A DNA stretch of 64,000 bases from an uncultured Paracoccaceae bacterium (GCA_947501555.1 CANMWG010000001.1:1550001-1614000), one strand, 5' to 3'. Positions 8,030 through 16,943 are shown, counted from the first letter of the stretch. Made by a program: numbers and translations. The notes: generated by a model from the letters alone, not told the origin.

Positions 8030-9715
8030 TCAAATCTCGGTCTTGAAGTGCTGCATCACCAGCTTGATGGGATTAGGGGCCGCCTGCCCCAGCCCGCAGA
8101 TAGACGCATCAGCCATCGCCGTACACAGATCATCCAGCAGCGGTTGATCCCAGGTCTCGGCCTGCATCAGTTTTACCGCTTTCTCACAACCCACCCGGCA
8201 AGGGGTACATTGCCCGCAGCTTTCATCCTCAAAGAAGCGCAGCATATTCAACGCCGCATCCCGCGCATTATCCTGATCGGAAAGAACAACCACAGCTGCG
8301 GACCCGATAAAGGTGCCCAAGGGCTGCAACGTATCAAAATCCAAAGGCACATCATCAATCGATGCGGGCAACAGGCCGGATGACGGACCGCCTGGCTGGT
8401 AGGCTTTGAAAACATGACCTGCCGCCATCCCGCCGGCAGCATCAATCACATCCCTGATCGTCGATCCGGCAGGCAAAAGATAAACCCCCGGCTGCGCCAC
8501 GCGGCCTGACACGGAATATGAGCGTAAACCAACCCGCCCATTCTTCTGCGTCGTATTGAGCACCTCGGGTCCCTCACGGCACACCCGCGCGACCCAAAGC
8601 AACGTCTCTACGTTATGAACCAACGTAGGCTGATCAAAAATCCCCACCTGCGCGACAAAGGGCGGACGATGCCGCGGAATCCCGCGTTTGCCTTCGATGC
8701 TTTCTATCATCGCGGATTCTTCACCGCAGATATAAGCACCCGCCCCACGGCGCAGATCGATAAACCCTTCAGCAACAACCCCCGCATCTTCCAACGCCTT
8801 GATCTCACGGCGTAATATCTCCAGCACCGCCGGATACTCATCGCGCATGTAGATAAAGCAGGTCTCCGCCTCGACAGCCCAAGCGGCAATCAGCATGCCT
8901 TCCAAAAACAAATGCGGCGTGCGCTCCAGATAATAACGATCCTTAAACGTGCCCGGCTCGCCCTCATCCCCATTTACGGCCAGATAACGGGGGCCCGCAT
9001 TACCGCGCACAAAGCCCCATTTCTTGCCCGATGGAAAACCCGCACCGCCCAAACCGCGCAGTCCCGAAGCCAACACCTTCTCCTGTACCGCCTCCCAATC
9101 GCCATCCGCGCGCAGAGTGGCAAGGGTGGCATAGCCACCCGCCGCCCGATAAGCGTCGAAATCTTCATAATCTGGCACATGGGCGTGGGTCGCACCTGCC
9201 GCAATCGCCACCTCAACCTTGGCAACAGTGGCATGATCAATATGATGATGACCCAGTTCCAAAACAGGCGCAGTGTCACACCGTCCCATACAAGGCGCGC
9301 GTAACACACGGACCTCAGCCGGATCCAACCCGTCCTCTAATGCGGTCTTCAGCTGCTGCGCCCCAGCCAATTCACACGACAAGGAATCGCACACACGGAT
9401 GGTCAAAGCAGGCGGCGGCGCATCGCCCTCTTTGACCACATCAAAATGGGCATAAAAGGTGGCAACCTCATACACCTCGGCCTGGCTCAGGCGCATCTCT
9501 TCGGCCAAAGCACGCAAATGCGCGGCGGACAAACAACCATAGGCATCTTGGATCAAATGCAGGAATTCAATCAGCATATCCCGGCGACGGGGGCGATCCA
9601 CAAGAAGCGCCTGCACCTCGGCCCAAGCCGTATCATCCAACTGCCGGCCCTTAGGCGTATGACGGCCCTTGCCCTTACCGGATTTCCAAACACCGTCCCG
9701 ATTGTCCAAAGCCAC
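8030..9715 (-). CDS. fused NuoE/NuoF-type (FdsG-FdsB-like) NADH-binding diaphorase subunit
   Basis: 561 residues. The N-terminal third is a 24-kDa-type thioredoxin-like [2Fe-2S] domain (VCDSLSCELAG then APCMGRCDTAP, four Cys). The rest is a 51-kDa-type flavoprotein: FMN site GLGGAGFPSGKKWGF, NADH site GEESAMIESIEGKRGIPR, and the C-terminal [4Fe-4S] site ESCGQCTPCRVGC with the distal Cys in SICGLGQ. Such subunits pass electrons between NAD and a partner, as in NAD-dependent formate dehydrogenase or hydrogenase. No molybdenum catalytic subunit lies beside it; the next gene is the FolD-like protein. A longer frame starts at 9799, but AGGAAG sits six bases before GTG at 9715, so that start is preferred. 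Confidence 0.82.
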   Translation of the reverse strand: MALDNRDGVWKSGKGKGRHTPKGRQLDDTAWAEVQALLVDRPRRRDMLIEFLHLIQDAYGCLSAAHLRALAEEMRLSQAEVYEVATFYAHFDVVKEGDAPPPALTIRVCDSLSCELAGAQQLKTALEDGLDPAEVRVLRAPCMGRCDTAPVLELGHHHIDHATVAKVEVAIAAGATHAHVPDYEDFDAYRAAGGYATLATLRADGDWEAVQEKVLASGLRGLGGAGFPSGKKWGFVRGNAGPRYLAVNGDEGEPGTFKDRYYLERTPHLFLEGMLIAAWAVEAETCFIYMRDEYPAVLEILRREIKALEDAGVVAEGFIDLRRGAGAYICGEESAMIESIEGKRGIPRHRPPFVAQVGIFDQPTLVHNVETLLWVARVCREGPEVLNTTQKNGRVGLRSYSVSGRVAQPGVYLLPAGSTIRDVIDAAGGMAAGHVFKAYQPGGPSSGLLPASIDDVPLDFDTLQPLGTFIGSAAVVVLSDQDNARDAALNMLRFFEDESCGQCTPCRVGCEKAVKLMQAETWDQPLLDDLCTAMADASICGLGQAAPNPIKLVMQHFKTEI

Positions 9716-9841
9716 AGCATACTTCCTTTGCCAAACTGCGGCCAAGATATCGCGGGGCCACGCACCAAACCACGCAAAAGCGACATCTGACGCCGCCAAT
9801 GCGTTTCTCTTTGCAATAAACCCTTACCAAGCGGGAAACCG

Positions 9842-10876
9842 ATGCTAACTATACGAAACATGAGCCCCGCGATCCGCCTTTTTGCCATTTCCACTTTGAC
9901 ACCTGCCCTGTTGATCGGGGTTGGGGCTTTTGCGGGCGGTTTCTGGATCGGGCTGGCTGTCATCTACCTGACCGCCTTCATTAGCGTGCTGGACCGCCTG
10001 ATCACGCGCATCAGCCCACATGATGAGTTCCCCTCCGGCACCGACTTGAACTTGGTGCTCGCTCTGGCGCATCTGGCGCTTATGCCGATCGTTGTGATGG
10101 CGCTTGCCGGGGACACGCTTGGCCTTCCGGAGAAAGCTGGGCTCTTCTTCGCAACGGGCCTCTTCATGGGGCAAGTCAGCAACGCAAATGCGCACGAACT
10201 GATCCACCAAAGCACGCGCGGCCTGCACCGGCTGGGCATGTGGGTCTATATCTCAATGCTGTTCGGGCATCACACCTCAGCACATGTGTTGGTGCATCAC
10301 ACACATGTCGCCACAAAGCAGGATCCAAACACATCGCGACGGGGTGAAAGTTTTTACCGCTACGCGCCCCGGGCATGGTGGGGATCATTCATGAAAGGCT
10401 ACCGGGCCGAGGCCGCTCGTCTCGCCAAAATCAAACGCCCCTCATGGCGTAACCCCTATGTCATCTACATCAGTGGCGCGGCCCTTTTCATCGGGATCGC
10501 GGCGGCAATCGGCGGGGCCAAAGCAGCCCTTCTCTACATCGCCCTCGCGGGATATGCGCAGACACAATTACTCATGTCAGACTACGTGCAACACTACGGG
10601 TTGACCCGCATGACAAACGCAAACGGCAAGCCCCAACCCGTCGGGCCCGAGCATAGCTGGAACAGCCCGCACTGGCTGTCATCCGCCCTGATGCTGAACG
10701 CCACACGGCACTCTGACCACCATGCGCACCCCACACGGGCCTACCCTGCGCTGACCATCCCGCAAGACGTGCCTATGCTGCCCAAGCCCCTGCCCTTGAT
10801 GGCCAGCATCGCGCTAATCCCGCCACTTTGGCGGCGGATGATGGACCCACTGGCGGACAGGTGGCGCAATGCGTAG
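9842..10876 (+). CDS. AlkB-type membrane di-iron monooxygenase (alkane 1-monooxygenase family)
   Basis: 344 residues, membrane-embedded with four or more hydrophobic segments in the N-terminal half and two near residues 210-250. The eight-histidine iron pattern is complete: HELIH, then GHHTSAHVLVHHTHV, then NATRHSDHHAHP near the C-terminus. This is the AlkB/xylene monooxygenase branch of the fatty acid desaturase superfamily, which hydroxylates alkyl chains with rubredoxin or ferredoxin as donor. No rubredoxin gene is adjacent. It is divergent from the diaphorase gene, and its end overlaps the next small gene by 8 bases. Substrate range is not deducible. Confidence 0.82.
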   Translation: MLTIRNMSPAIRLFAISTLTPALLIGVGAFAGGFWIGLAVIYLTAFISVLDRLITRISPHDEFPSGTDLNLVLALAHLALMPIVVMALAGDTLGLPEKAGLFFATGLFMGQVSNANAHELIHQSTRGLHRLGMWVYISMLFGHHTSAHVLVHHTHVATKQDPNTSRRGESFYRYAPRAWWGSFMKGYRAEAARLAKIKRPSWRNPYVIYISGAALFIGIAAAIGGAKAALLYIALAGYAQTQLLMSDYVQHYGLTRMTNANGKPQPVGPEHSWNSPHWLSSALMLNATRHSDHHAHPTRAYPALTIPQDVPMLPKPLPLMASIALIPPLWRRMMDPLADRWRNA

Positions 10877-11255
10877 TGCCCTATTGCTTATCGTCTTGGC
10901 AGTGCCTGCCCAGGCACAACAATCCATGACAGCCGCAGAATTCGAAGCCTATGCCGAAGGCAAGACCCTCAGCTACAGCCACACAGGTCTTCCGCCCTAC
11001 GGAACTGAGCGTTACATGGCCAACCGACGGGTCATCTGGACCACAATCGACGGGCGCTGCACGACGGGCATTTGGTTCGACAGCAAAGATAAAATCTGCT
11101 TTCGCTACGAAGATGACCCGACCTACAAATGCTGGAATTTTTATGCAGACGGCGACCAACTGATCGGTTATTTCGAAGGTGAAACCGCAGTGCCCTACCT
11201 GATTGACATCATCGACGACAACGATCTTTTCCAATGCAACCAGCTCTCATCATGA
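10869..11255 (+). CDS. small secreted four-Cys protein, first of a tandem pair
   Basis: 128 residues, signal peptide 1-18 (cleavage after AQA), mature domain of about 110 residues. It shares with the next gene the pattern MTAAEFEAYAEGKTL, YGTERYM, VIW-x5-GRC, GIWFDSK, ICFRYEDDP, KCW and a C-terminal CNxLSS. The four cysteines (GRC, ICF, KCW, QCN) are conserved in both, suggesting two disulfides in the periplasm. It overlaps the AlkB-type gene upstream and its stop overlaps the next start (ATGA), so the genes are translationally coupled. The family appears common in Rhodobacteraceae, but I know no function for it. Confidence 0.78.
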   Translation: MRSALLLIVLAVPAQAQQSMTAAEFEAYAEGKTLSYSHTGLPPYGTERYMANRRVIWTTIDGRCTTGIWFDSKDKICFRYEDDPTYKCWNFYADGDQLIGYFEGETAVPYLIDIIDDNDLFQCNQLSS

Positions 11256-11644
11256 AAAAATCCATCGCCCTTGGCCTCACTCTGCTCTGCACGCCCGCTT
11301 TCGCCCAGGACATAATGACCGGCGAAGAATTTGGGGCGCACGTCGCGGACCGGACAATCACTTTCCGAACCGAACAAAACCCCACCTTCGGGGTTGAACG
11401 CTACTTACCGGGACAACGCGTGATGTGGTCCGCCTTTGACGGCACCTGCCAATACGGCGTCTGGTTCGAAAGCAAAGGCGACATCTGTTTTCGGTACGAA
11501 GGCGATCCGGAACACAAATGCTGGACCATGTATAACGAACCGGGCGGCATGCGCGGGGTCTTCACCACGCGGCTCCCGGCAACGGTCATTTTCGAAGTGC
11601 CCGACCGAGAAGATCCATTGATCTGCAACGACCTGTCCTCATGA
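11252..11644 (+). CDS. small secreted four-Cys protein, second of a tandem pair
   Basis: 130 residues, signal peptide 1-19 (cleavage after AFA). Paralogue of the preceding gene: MTGEEFGAHVADRTI, FGVERYL, VMWSAFDGTC, GVWFESKGDICFRYEGDP, HKCW and LICNDLSS line up with it. ATG at 11252 overlaps the previous stop; an in-frame ATG six codons earlier is less likely because the coupled start opens directly on the signal peptide (MKKSIALGLTLL). Its own stop overlaps the kinase-like gene start. The pair reads as a local duplication that has diverged. Function unknown. Confidence 0.78.
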   Translation: MKKSIALGLTLLCTPAFAQDIMTGEEFGAHVADRTITFRTEQNPTFGVERYLPGQRVMWSAFDGTCQYGVWFESKGDICFRYEGDPEHKCWTMYNEPGGMRGVFTTRLPATVIFEVPDREDPLICNDLSS

Positions 11645-12459
11645 TGCCAACCGCTGCGGTGCTTGCAGAACACCAGCTCTCTGACGCCACACATATAGCC
11701 GAAACCGCCATTGCCGACGTCTGGAAAGTCACCCGTGCGAACGGTGATCAGGCCGCACTGAAAATCTATAAGAACGGCGACACAAAGGGCGAAAATATCG
11801 GTTTTCGACTGACGAGGGCGCTCGCGGGCCAAGGCACTGCAAAAACCTATCACTTCGCGCAGGACGTTGCGGTGTTGGAATGGCTCGACGGGCCCTCCCT
11901 TGGCGATCTGACCCGCAATGGGCAAGACGTTCAAGCCGCAGCGGAACTGATCCATGTCGCCGATCAAATCCATACAGCATCGACAAAACTGCAACTGTCC
12001 AGTCTCAAGGAGCATTTCAGGCCATTGTTGACCCTCAACATCACGCCAACATGGCCCAGCCGAACCCAACAAGGGATCGGAACTGGACAACGCATCGCCC
12101 GGCATCTGCTGGAGAACCAACAAGAAATCCGCGCGCTGCATGGCGATTTGCACCATGACAACATCAAAGACAGTACACGTGGATACCTTGCCTATGACGC
12201 CAAAGGGATCATCGGGGACCGGGCCTACGAACTGGCAAACGCATTCCAAAACCCGTTGGGATCGCACGATCTGCTGCGCGATCCTGAAAGGGCGCGCCAC
12301 ATGGCCGCGACCTGGGCGCAGCATTGGAACACTACACCGAAACGGCTGCTATCCAGGGCCGCAGCACATAGCGCATTGTCGATGTCATGGGCAGGACGTT
12401 TTGATCGAGAACTACACATCAGCACGCTCGAAATGCTCTGCAATCTGTCTGCGGCTTAG
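11641..12459 (+). CDS. aminoglycoside/hydroxyurea-kinase-like phosphotransferase
   Basis: 272 residues of the protein-kinase-like APH fold. Visible motifs: QAALKIYK (ATP-anchoring lysine), VLEWLDGPSLGDL (hinge), HGDLHHDNI (catalytic loop with Asp) and YDAKGIIGDRAYELAN (metal-binding Asp segment). This set matches the streptomycin 6-kinase / hydroxyurea phosphotransferase branch. The neighbours are small secreted proteins and not resistance genes, so the natural substrate may be a metabolite. The stop TAG at 12457-12459 consists of the TA target and first G of the 363-bp inverted-repeat element, so the C-terminus (LCNLSAA) may have been altered by that insertion. Confidence 0.78.
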   Translation: MMPTAAVLAEHQLSDATHIAETAIADVWKVTRANGDQAALKIYKNGDTKGENIGFRLTRALAGQGTAKTYHFAQDVAVLEWLDGPSLGDLTRNGQDVQAAAELIHVADQIHTASTKLQLSSLKEHFRPLLTLNITPTWPSRTQQGIGTGQRIARHLLENQQEIRALHGDLHHDNIKDSTRGYLAYDAKGIIGDRAYELANAFQNPLGSHDLLRDPERARHMAATWAQHWNTTPKRLLSRAAAHSALSMSWAGRFDRELHISTLEMLCNLSAA

Positions 12460-12489
12460 GGTCAGGACCCATTAATCCTGCACCGTCAG
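12457..12489 (+). repeat. left terminal inverted repeat
   Basis: 33 bases identical to the reverse complement of 12787-12819. Contains the stop codon of the upstream gene. Confidence 0.9.
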
Positions 12490-12786
12490 TTTGTCAGATT
12501 TTGTCTCTGACCACCGCCCCGCAGGGCATTGCATCGCAATACCCGAGAGGAGAGAAGCATCTGCGCAAAAATAGTGGTTCTATTTCAAGCAGATGTGCCG
12601 CTGCTCAGAAGGAGTTTGCGCCGAAATAGAAAATGTCCGGGGGACATTTTCAGGCGCGGACGGGCGGAGCCCTGGGCAAACCCAAAAGGGCGAAGATTTC
12701 ACTTCATCTCAGTGGCGTGCGCCGCTCGGCCGTAGAACGGCTATGCTCGGCGCAGCGCAAACCACTGATATCTCGTGAAATCGCCG

Positions 12787-12819
12787 CTGACGGTGCAGGA
12801 TTAATGGGTCCTGACCCTA
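12787..12819 (-). repeat. right terminal inverted repeat
   Basis: 33 bases identical to the reverse complement of 12457-12489. Contains the stop codon of xseA (12819-12817). Confidence 0.9.
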
Positions 12820-14298
12820 GGGACGTACAACCACCCGGCCATCGGCAAACTCGATCTCAATCGTATCGGCATCGACTGCTGCAGCCTGCCCTGTCACCAC
12901 CTCACCATCACCGCGCACAACCGCATAACCGCGTTTGAGGGTCTCAACATAGCCCAATGTCTCACGCAACCGATCCAGCGCATCCAACCGGGCCATGCGT
13001 TCGGACTGCTGACGCGACGCGCGCTCTGACAGGCGGCGCAGCATGACATCCAACCGTTCACCTTGCCGGTCGACACGGGCTTGTAAGACATCACCGCGCA
13101 AACCACGGCCAGCACGCTCCAATGCCGTTGCAGCATCCCGTGACCTGCGTTTCAACGCAGGCCCGAGACGCCCCGCCAAAGCATCCAACCGGCGCCGATC
13201 TTCGGCCACCCGGCGGGACAACACCGCAGGGCGCAAAGCCGCCTCAGATAGCTGCAACCGCTTCTTGGCGGCAGCAGCACGCAAAGCCGTCGGCAGACGC
13301 TCGCCGAGGTAGTCAAGGCGCTGGCGCGGCACATCCACAAGGCTTTCGGCCTGCGGCAAAGCACGGGCCAAATCCCGCAATCGCTGTTGACGCTGCTGCA
13401 CGCCGGTGGTCAGTGATCGGGTCAGACGGGCCCCCTGCTGATCCACCCAAGCCATCAATTCCAAGCGGACAGGCACCGCAAGCTCAGCAGCCGCCGTGGG
13501 TGTGGGGGCGCGCTGATCGGACACAAAATCAATCAACGTGGTGTCAGTTTCGTGGCCCACGGCGGAAATCAGCGGGATATCCGATGCAGCAGCAGCGCGG
13601 GCGACGATCTCTTCATTGAACCCCCAAAGGTCCTCCAATGATCCGCCACCTCGGGCAACAATCAGCAGTTCTGGGCGGGGCAATGCGCCACCTGGGGTCA
13701 AACGATTGAACCCGGCAATCGCGGCAGCCACCTCAGGCGCACATTTCTGACCTTGAACAGCGACGGGCCAAACCAACACCTTGCGCGGAAAGCGGTCGCG
13801 CAAGCGGTGCAAAATATCGCGGATCACAGCGCCTGAGGGCGAAGTCACAACGCCGATAATCCCCGGCAGGTAAGGCAGTTCCTTCTTTCGCTCAGGTGCA
13901 AACAAACCCTCAGCGGCCAAGGCCGCCTTGCGCTTTTCCAGCATGGCCATCAAGGCACCGGCGCCTGCCGGGGCAATCTCCTCGATGACCATCTGATACT
14001 TCGACTGGCCGGGGAATGTGGTCAGTTTGCCTGTGGCAATTACCTCCATGCCCTCTTCAGGCTGATGGGCCAGCCCAACAGCACGGCCTTTCCAAATGAC
14101 GCCCGCCAGGACAGCACGATCATCTTTGAGGTCCATGTAGATATGACCCGAGCCTGGTCGGGACACACGACCCACCTCGCCTCGGACACGAACATGGGAA
14201 AAACCGCCCTCGATGGCCTTCTTTACAGCCCCCGAGATCTCGGAGACCGAGAACTCGGGCGTATTGTCGGCAGGGCTGTCGTCAAACAGGTCGCCCAA
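12817..14298 (-). CDS. xseA: exodeoxyribonuclease VII large subunit
   Basis: 493 residues; with XseB it degrades single-stranded DNA from both ends. Order: OB-fold (about 17-110, PEFSVSEISGAVKKAIEG, GHIYMDLKDD), catalytic domain (about 125-330) with GVVTSPSGAVIRDILHRL, the GGGSLEDLWGFN and AVGHETDTTLIDFVSD motifs, then a long coiled-coil and the C-terminal segment ending LKRGYAVVRGDGEVV...EIEFADGRVVVRP. The start is a TTG at 14298 directly after the TGA of the upstream gene, preceded by GAGG; MGDLFDD matches related proteins. The stop TAG lies in the end of the inverted-repeat element, so the last residues may have been changed by it. Confidence 0.93.
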   Translation of the reverse strand: MGDLFDDSPADNTPEFSVSEISGAVKKAIEGGFSHVRVRGEVGRVSRPGSGHIYMDLKDDRAVLAGVIWKGRAVGLAHQPEEGMEVIATGKLTTFPGQSKYQMVIEEIAPAGAGALMAMLEKRKAALAAEGLFAPERKKELPYLPGIIGVVTSPSGAVIRDILHRLRDRFPRKVLVWPVAVQGQKCAPEVAAAIAGFNRLTPGGALPRPELLIVARGGGSLEDLWGFNEEIVARAAAASDIPLISAVGHETDTTLIDFVSDQRAPTPTAAAELAVPVRLELMAWVDQQGARLTRSLTTGVQQRQQRLRDLARALPQAESLVDVPRQRLDYLGERLPTALRAAAAKKRLQLSEAALRPAVLSRRVAEDRRRLDALAGRLGPALKRRSRDAATALERAGRGLRGDVLQARVDRQGERLDVMLRRLSERASRQQSERMARLDALDRLRETLGYVETLKRGYAVVRGDGEVVTGQAAAVDADTIEIEFADGRVVVRP

Positions 14299-14889
14299 TC
14301 AATCAACCTCAGTGGTTAAATTATGCAGCGGTAGGGACGAAAACTTCCAACGCAAGAACAAGCCGCCTGCAATCACAAACGCCCCAAAGACCGCAAACAA
14401 AATCGACCCGAGCAAGAAGGAAAGGGCGCAGGCAGCAAGCCCCACGATCCACATCAATGCCGACGAAAAAGTCACGGCCGAAACATCAGGATCGGGCCAA
14501 TACTGGACCTGTGGGCGGCCAAATTCTTGGGTGTAATACTCCAAAGTGCGCTCATAAGCGGGGTCCTCATCCACCGGCGCCTCAGAGGGGGTATAGTGAA
14601 TAGTGCGGCCAATAATGCGGGGACAAAAATCTTCAAAATAGGCTTTTTTATCCTTTACATGCTGACGCCAAACGATCTCAACAATCGGCGACGGGGCCAG
14701 CGTATCGCCGGTGCTGCCAACCAAATACATAAAGCGACGATACTCCTCGACCAACGTGTAGCACACGTCCGTTGAGTGGCCGGTCACCTCTTCCAAAGTC
14801 TCCACCAAGGACCGGGTTAACGGTCGCTCGTGAAAACTATATCCTTCAAGCCGATGCCAAAGGCGCCGATCCGTTTTCGTACGTTTCAT
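14299..14889 (-). CDS. membrane protein with glycine-rich-domain-protein-like N-terminal domain, copy 1
   Basis: 196 residues from MKRTKTDRR (ATG at 14889); a longer frame to 14952 has a weaker context. The N-terminal domain contains EEYRRFMYL and IVEIVWRQHVKDKKAYFEDFC, the YKRF / W-x-x-H pattern of the GRDP-like (DUF1399) domain. Two hydrophobic helices near the C-terminus (VTFSSALMWIVGLAACALS and the following LLGSILFAVFGAFVIAG) anchor it. The upstream neighbour at 14970-15620 has the same order of motifs, so the two are paralogues. The TGA stop is followed at once by the TTG of xseA. Function unknown. Confidence 0.65.
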   Translation of the reverse strand: MKRTKTDRRLWHRLEGYSFHERPLTRSLVETLEEVTGHSTDVCYTLVEEYRRFMYLVGSTGDTLAPSPIVEIVWRQHVKDKKAYFEDFCPRIIGRTIHYTPSEAPVDEDPAYERTLEYYTQEFGRPQVQYWPDPDVSAVTFSSALMWIVGLAACALSFLLGSILFAVFGAFVIAGGLFLRWKFSSLPLHNLTTEVD

Positions 14890-14969
14890 GCGTGATCTCT
14901 GTCCAACCCACGCCCCCACGGGCTTTCTAATTCGATTTGATCCAAACGCCAAGCCTTACAGATCATTCA

Positions 14970-15620
14970 TCAGCCTCCACATCCACCGCACCCACCACAC
15001 CCGCTCGTGCCACATCCCGCCGCGACGGTTGCAGCGCTCGGTTTGCGGTTCTGTTGGGGCAACTTTATCACCGCATATCCCCAACCAGCGAAAATCATCA
15101 ATGTGGCAATGACAACCAATGACTTCACCTCGAGCAACGCGAAGACCGATGCAAACAAGAGCAACCCAGCACCGGTCGCGCCGACGAGAAAACCAATAAT
15201 GACAGCACGCCAACCTGTCTTTTTGCCCCAAATTTGAGGATTAGTCGGACATCCAAACTCACGATCATATAAGGCCATCGTCGCTGCAAACTGCGCACGA
15301 TAACGCGGCATGTCTTCCTGACCGGCGCAGGGCTCGTGATGCAGTGGCTGACCAAGAACTTTTGCGCAAAAGACCTCCCAATAGTCACGGGTGAAGGTCA
15401 GATGCATGTGCCATGCGCGGTCAATATCCTCTGAAGGCGTCACCTGATCCGGGCTGATTTGCGTGAGATAGACGAAACGTTTGTATTCATCGATGACCTG
15501 CTTGGTATAGGCTTTATCCCACCCCTCGGCCTGCGCCAATTTGACCGAGTAAGGCGCCGTGCCGGTTGGTGCATCCATGTGATGGGCGGCAATCCGTTGC
15601 CATAAAGCAGGGTCTTGCAT
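14970..15620 (-). CDS. membrane protein with glycine-rich-domain-protein-like N-terminal domain and Cys-Gly tail, copy 2
   Basis: 216 residues. The N-terminal part has DEYKRFVYLTQI and DIDRAWHMHLTFTRDYWEVFC, then LGQPLHHEP, matching the DUF1399/GRDP-like pattern including the W-H-x-H motif. Two membrane helices follow (about 140-185). The last 15 residues are GCGTSGCGGCGGCGG, a striking run of Cys separated by Gly that could bind metal or anchor the protein. Copy 1 lacks this tail. Together with 14299-14889 and xseA it forms a tight leftward cluster. Function unknown; I infer only a membrane protein with a cytoplasmic N-domain. Confidence 0.65.
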   Translation of the reverse strand: MQDPALWQRIAAHHMDAPTGTAPYSVKLAQAEGWDKAYTKQVIDEYKRFVYLTQISPDQVTPSEDIDRAWHMHLTFTRDYWEVFCAKVLGQPLHHEPCAGQEDMPRYRAQFAATMALYDREFGCPTNPQIWGKKTGWRAVIIGFLVGATGAGLLLFASVFALLEVKSLVVIATLMIFAGWGYAVIKLPQQNRKPSAATVAAGCGTSGCGGCGGCGG

Positions 15621-15680
15621 GGTTGTTCCTTAGGGCTGCATCGTCTATCCGCAGATCATAAATAGAAAATGGGCAATTTC

Positions 15681-16943
15681 ATGAACATTCTGATCTTGGG
15701 CAGCGGCGGACGCGAACATAGCTTGGCTTGGGCAATCAAACAGAACCCTAAATGCGACAGGCTGATCGTCGCCCCCGGAAACGCGGGCATCGCTTCGATT
15801 GCAGAATGTGCTGACATCAACATCCTTGACGGCGGGGCCGTAGCCACATTCGCCGAAGAAAACGCCATCGACTTTGTGGTCGTCGGACCCGAGGCCCCCC
15901 TGGCCGCAGGTGTGGCCGACCGGCTGCGCAGCGCAGGCCTGTTGGTCTTCGGACCCAGCCAAGCCGCAGCCCAACTCGAAGCCTCAAAATCTTTCACCAA
16001 AGCGATCTGTGACGCGGCAGCGGCCCCCACCGCCGCCTATGCGCATTTCACTGATGCGGATGCGGCGCGGGCCTATATACGCGACCAAGGCGCACCAATT
16101 GTCGTCAAAGCCGACGGGCTTGCCGCAGGCAAAGGCGTGATCGTAGCCATGACCGAAGCCGAAGCACTCGGTGCCATCGATGACATGTTCGACGGCAGCT
16201 TTGGAGATGCCGGGGCCGAAGTGGTCATCGAAGAATTCATGGATGGGGAAGAGGCCTCGTTCTTTGTGTTGTGTGACGGAAAAACTATTTTGCCGGTCGG
16301 TACCGCCCAAGACCACAAACGGGCCTTTGACGGCGACACCGGGCCTAACACCGGCGGCATGGGGGCCTATTCCCCCGCCCCCGTGATGACCGATGAAATC
16401 ACGCAAAAGGCGCTTGATGAAATCATTCAACCGACAATGGACGAAATGGCAAAACGGGGCACACCCTTCCAGGGGGTACTGTTCTGCGGGCTGATGATCC
16501 AAAACACACAACCCCGGTTGGTGGAATACAATGTACGGTTCGGCGACCCCGAATGCCAATGCCTGATGATGCGGTTGGGGGGGCAGATCCTCGACCTATT
16601 GCAGGCTTGCGCAGAACAGCGGCTGGATGAAATCCAGGTCAACTGGGCAGACGATCATGCGCTCACGGTGGTCATGGCGGCCAATGGGTATCCTGGGGAC
16701 TACGCCAAAGGCACCGTTATCAACAGATTGGAAAGCCAACCCGAAGACAGCTTCCACATGGTATTTCACGCAGGCACGGCGGCCAAAGATGGACAGATCA
16801 CAGCCAACGGCGGGCGGGTGCTTAACATCACCGCGCGCGGTGCGACATTGGCCGAAGCCCATGAAAAGGCCTACGCGATGGCGCAAGGGGTCGATTGGCC
16901 AGAAGGGTTCTACCGCTCCGACATCGGCTGGCGGGCACTCTGA
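15681..16943 (+). CDS. purD: phosphoribosylamine-glycine ligase (GAR synthetase)
   Basis: 420 residues; ATP-dependent ligation of glycine to phosphoribosylamine, second step of purine synthesis. ATP-grasp enzyme: N-domain [17 protein letters not shown], central ATP-grasp [47 protein letters not shown], and metal-binding [20 protein letters not shown] at 15681 is the family start; an upstream in-frame ATG at 15669 adds four residues and neither has a strong ribosome site. The 3' end overlaps the end of the convergent Hint-domain gene by 34 bases. Confidence 0.95.
   Translation: MNILILGSGGREHSLAWAIKQNPKCDRLIVAPGNAGIASIAECADINILDGGAVATFAEENAIDFVVVGPEAPLAAGVADRLRSAGLLVFGPSQAAAQLEASKSFTKAICDAAAAPTAAYAHFTDADAARAYIRDQGAPIVVKADGLAAGKGVIVAMTEAEALGAIDDMFDGSFGDAGAEVVIEEFMDGEEASFFVLCDGKTILPVGTAQDHKRAFDGDTGPNTGGMGAYSPAPVMTDEITQKALDEIIQPTMDEMAKRGTPFQGVLFCGLMIQNTQPRLVEYNVRFGDPECQCLMMRLGGQILDLLQACAEQRLDEIQVNWADDHALTVVMAANGYPGDYAKGTVINRLESQPEDSFHMVFHAGTAAKDGQITANGGRVLNITARGATLAEAHEKAYAMAQGVDWPEGFYRSDIGWRAL

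Larger units (their letters stand above)
12457..12819. mobile_element. 363-bp MITE-like element with 33-bp perfect terminal inverted repeats
   Basis: The ends 12457-12489 and 12787-12819 are exact inverted copies, starting TAGGGTCAGGACCC. If the outer TA is a target duplication, the element proper starts GGGTCAGG and inserted at a TA, the habit of Tc1/mariner/IS630-type elements. The interior has no transposase; it holds a perfect 10-bp stem with 3-base loop, GAAAATGTCC/GGACATTTTC (12629-12651). The stop codons of the kinase-like gene on the left and xseA on the right both fall on the terminal TAG. Non-autonomous element mobilised in trans is the likeliest reading. Confidence 0.75.

Noticed and set aside
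9716..9799. 28-residue N-terminal extension of the fused diaphorase
   Set aside because: The extension does not resemble the family start, and AGGAAG is correctly spaced to the GTG at 9715.
12529..12735. Short frame inside the 363-bp inverted-repeat element
   Set aside because: No transposase motif and no ribosome site; the element appears non-coding.
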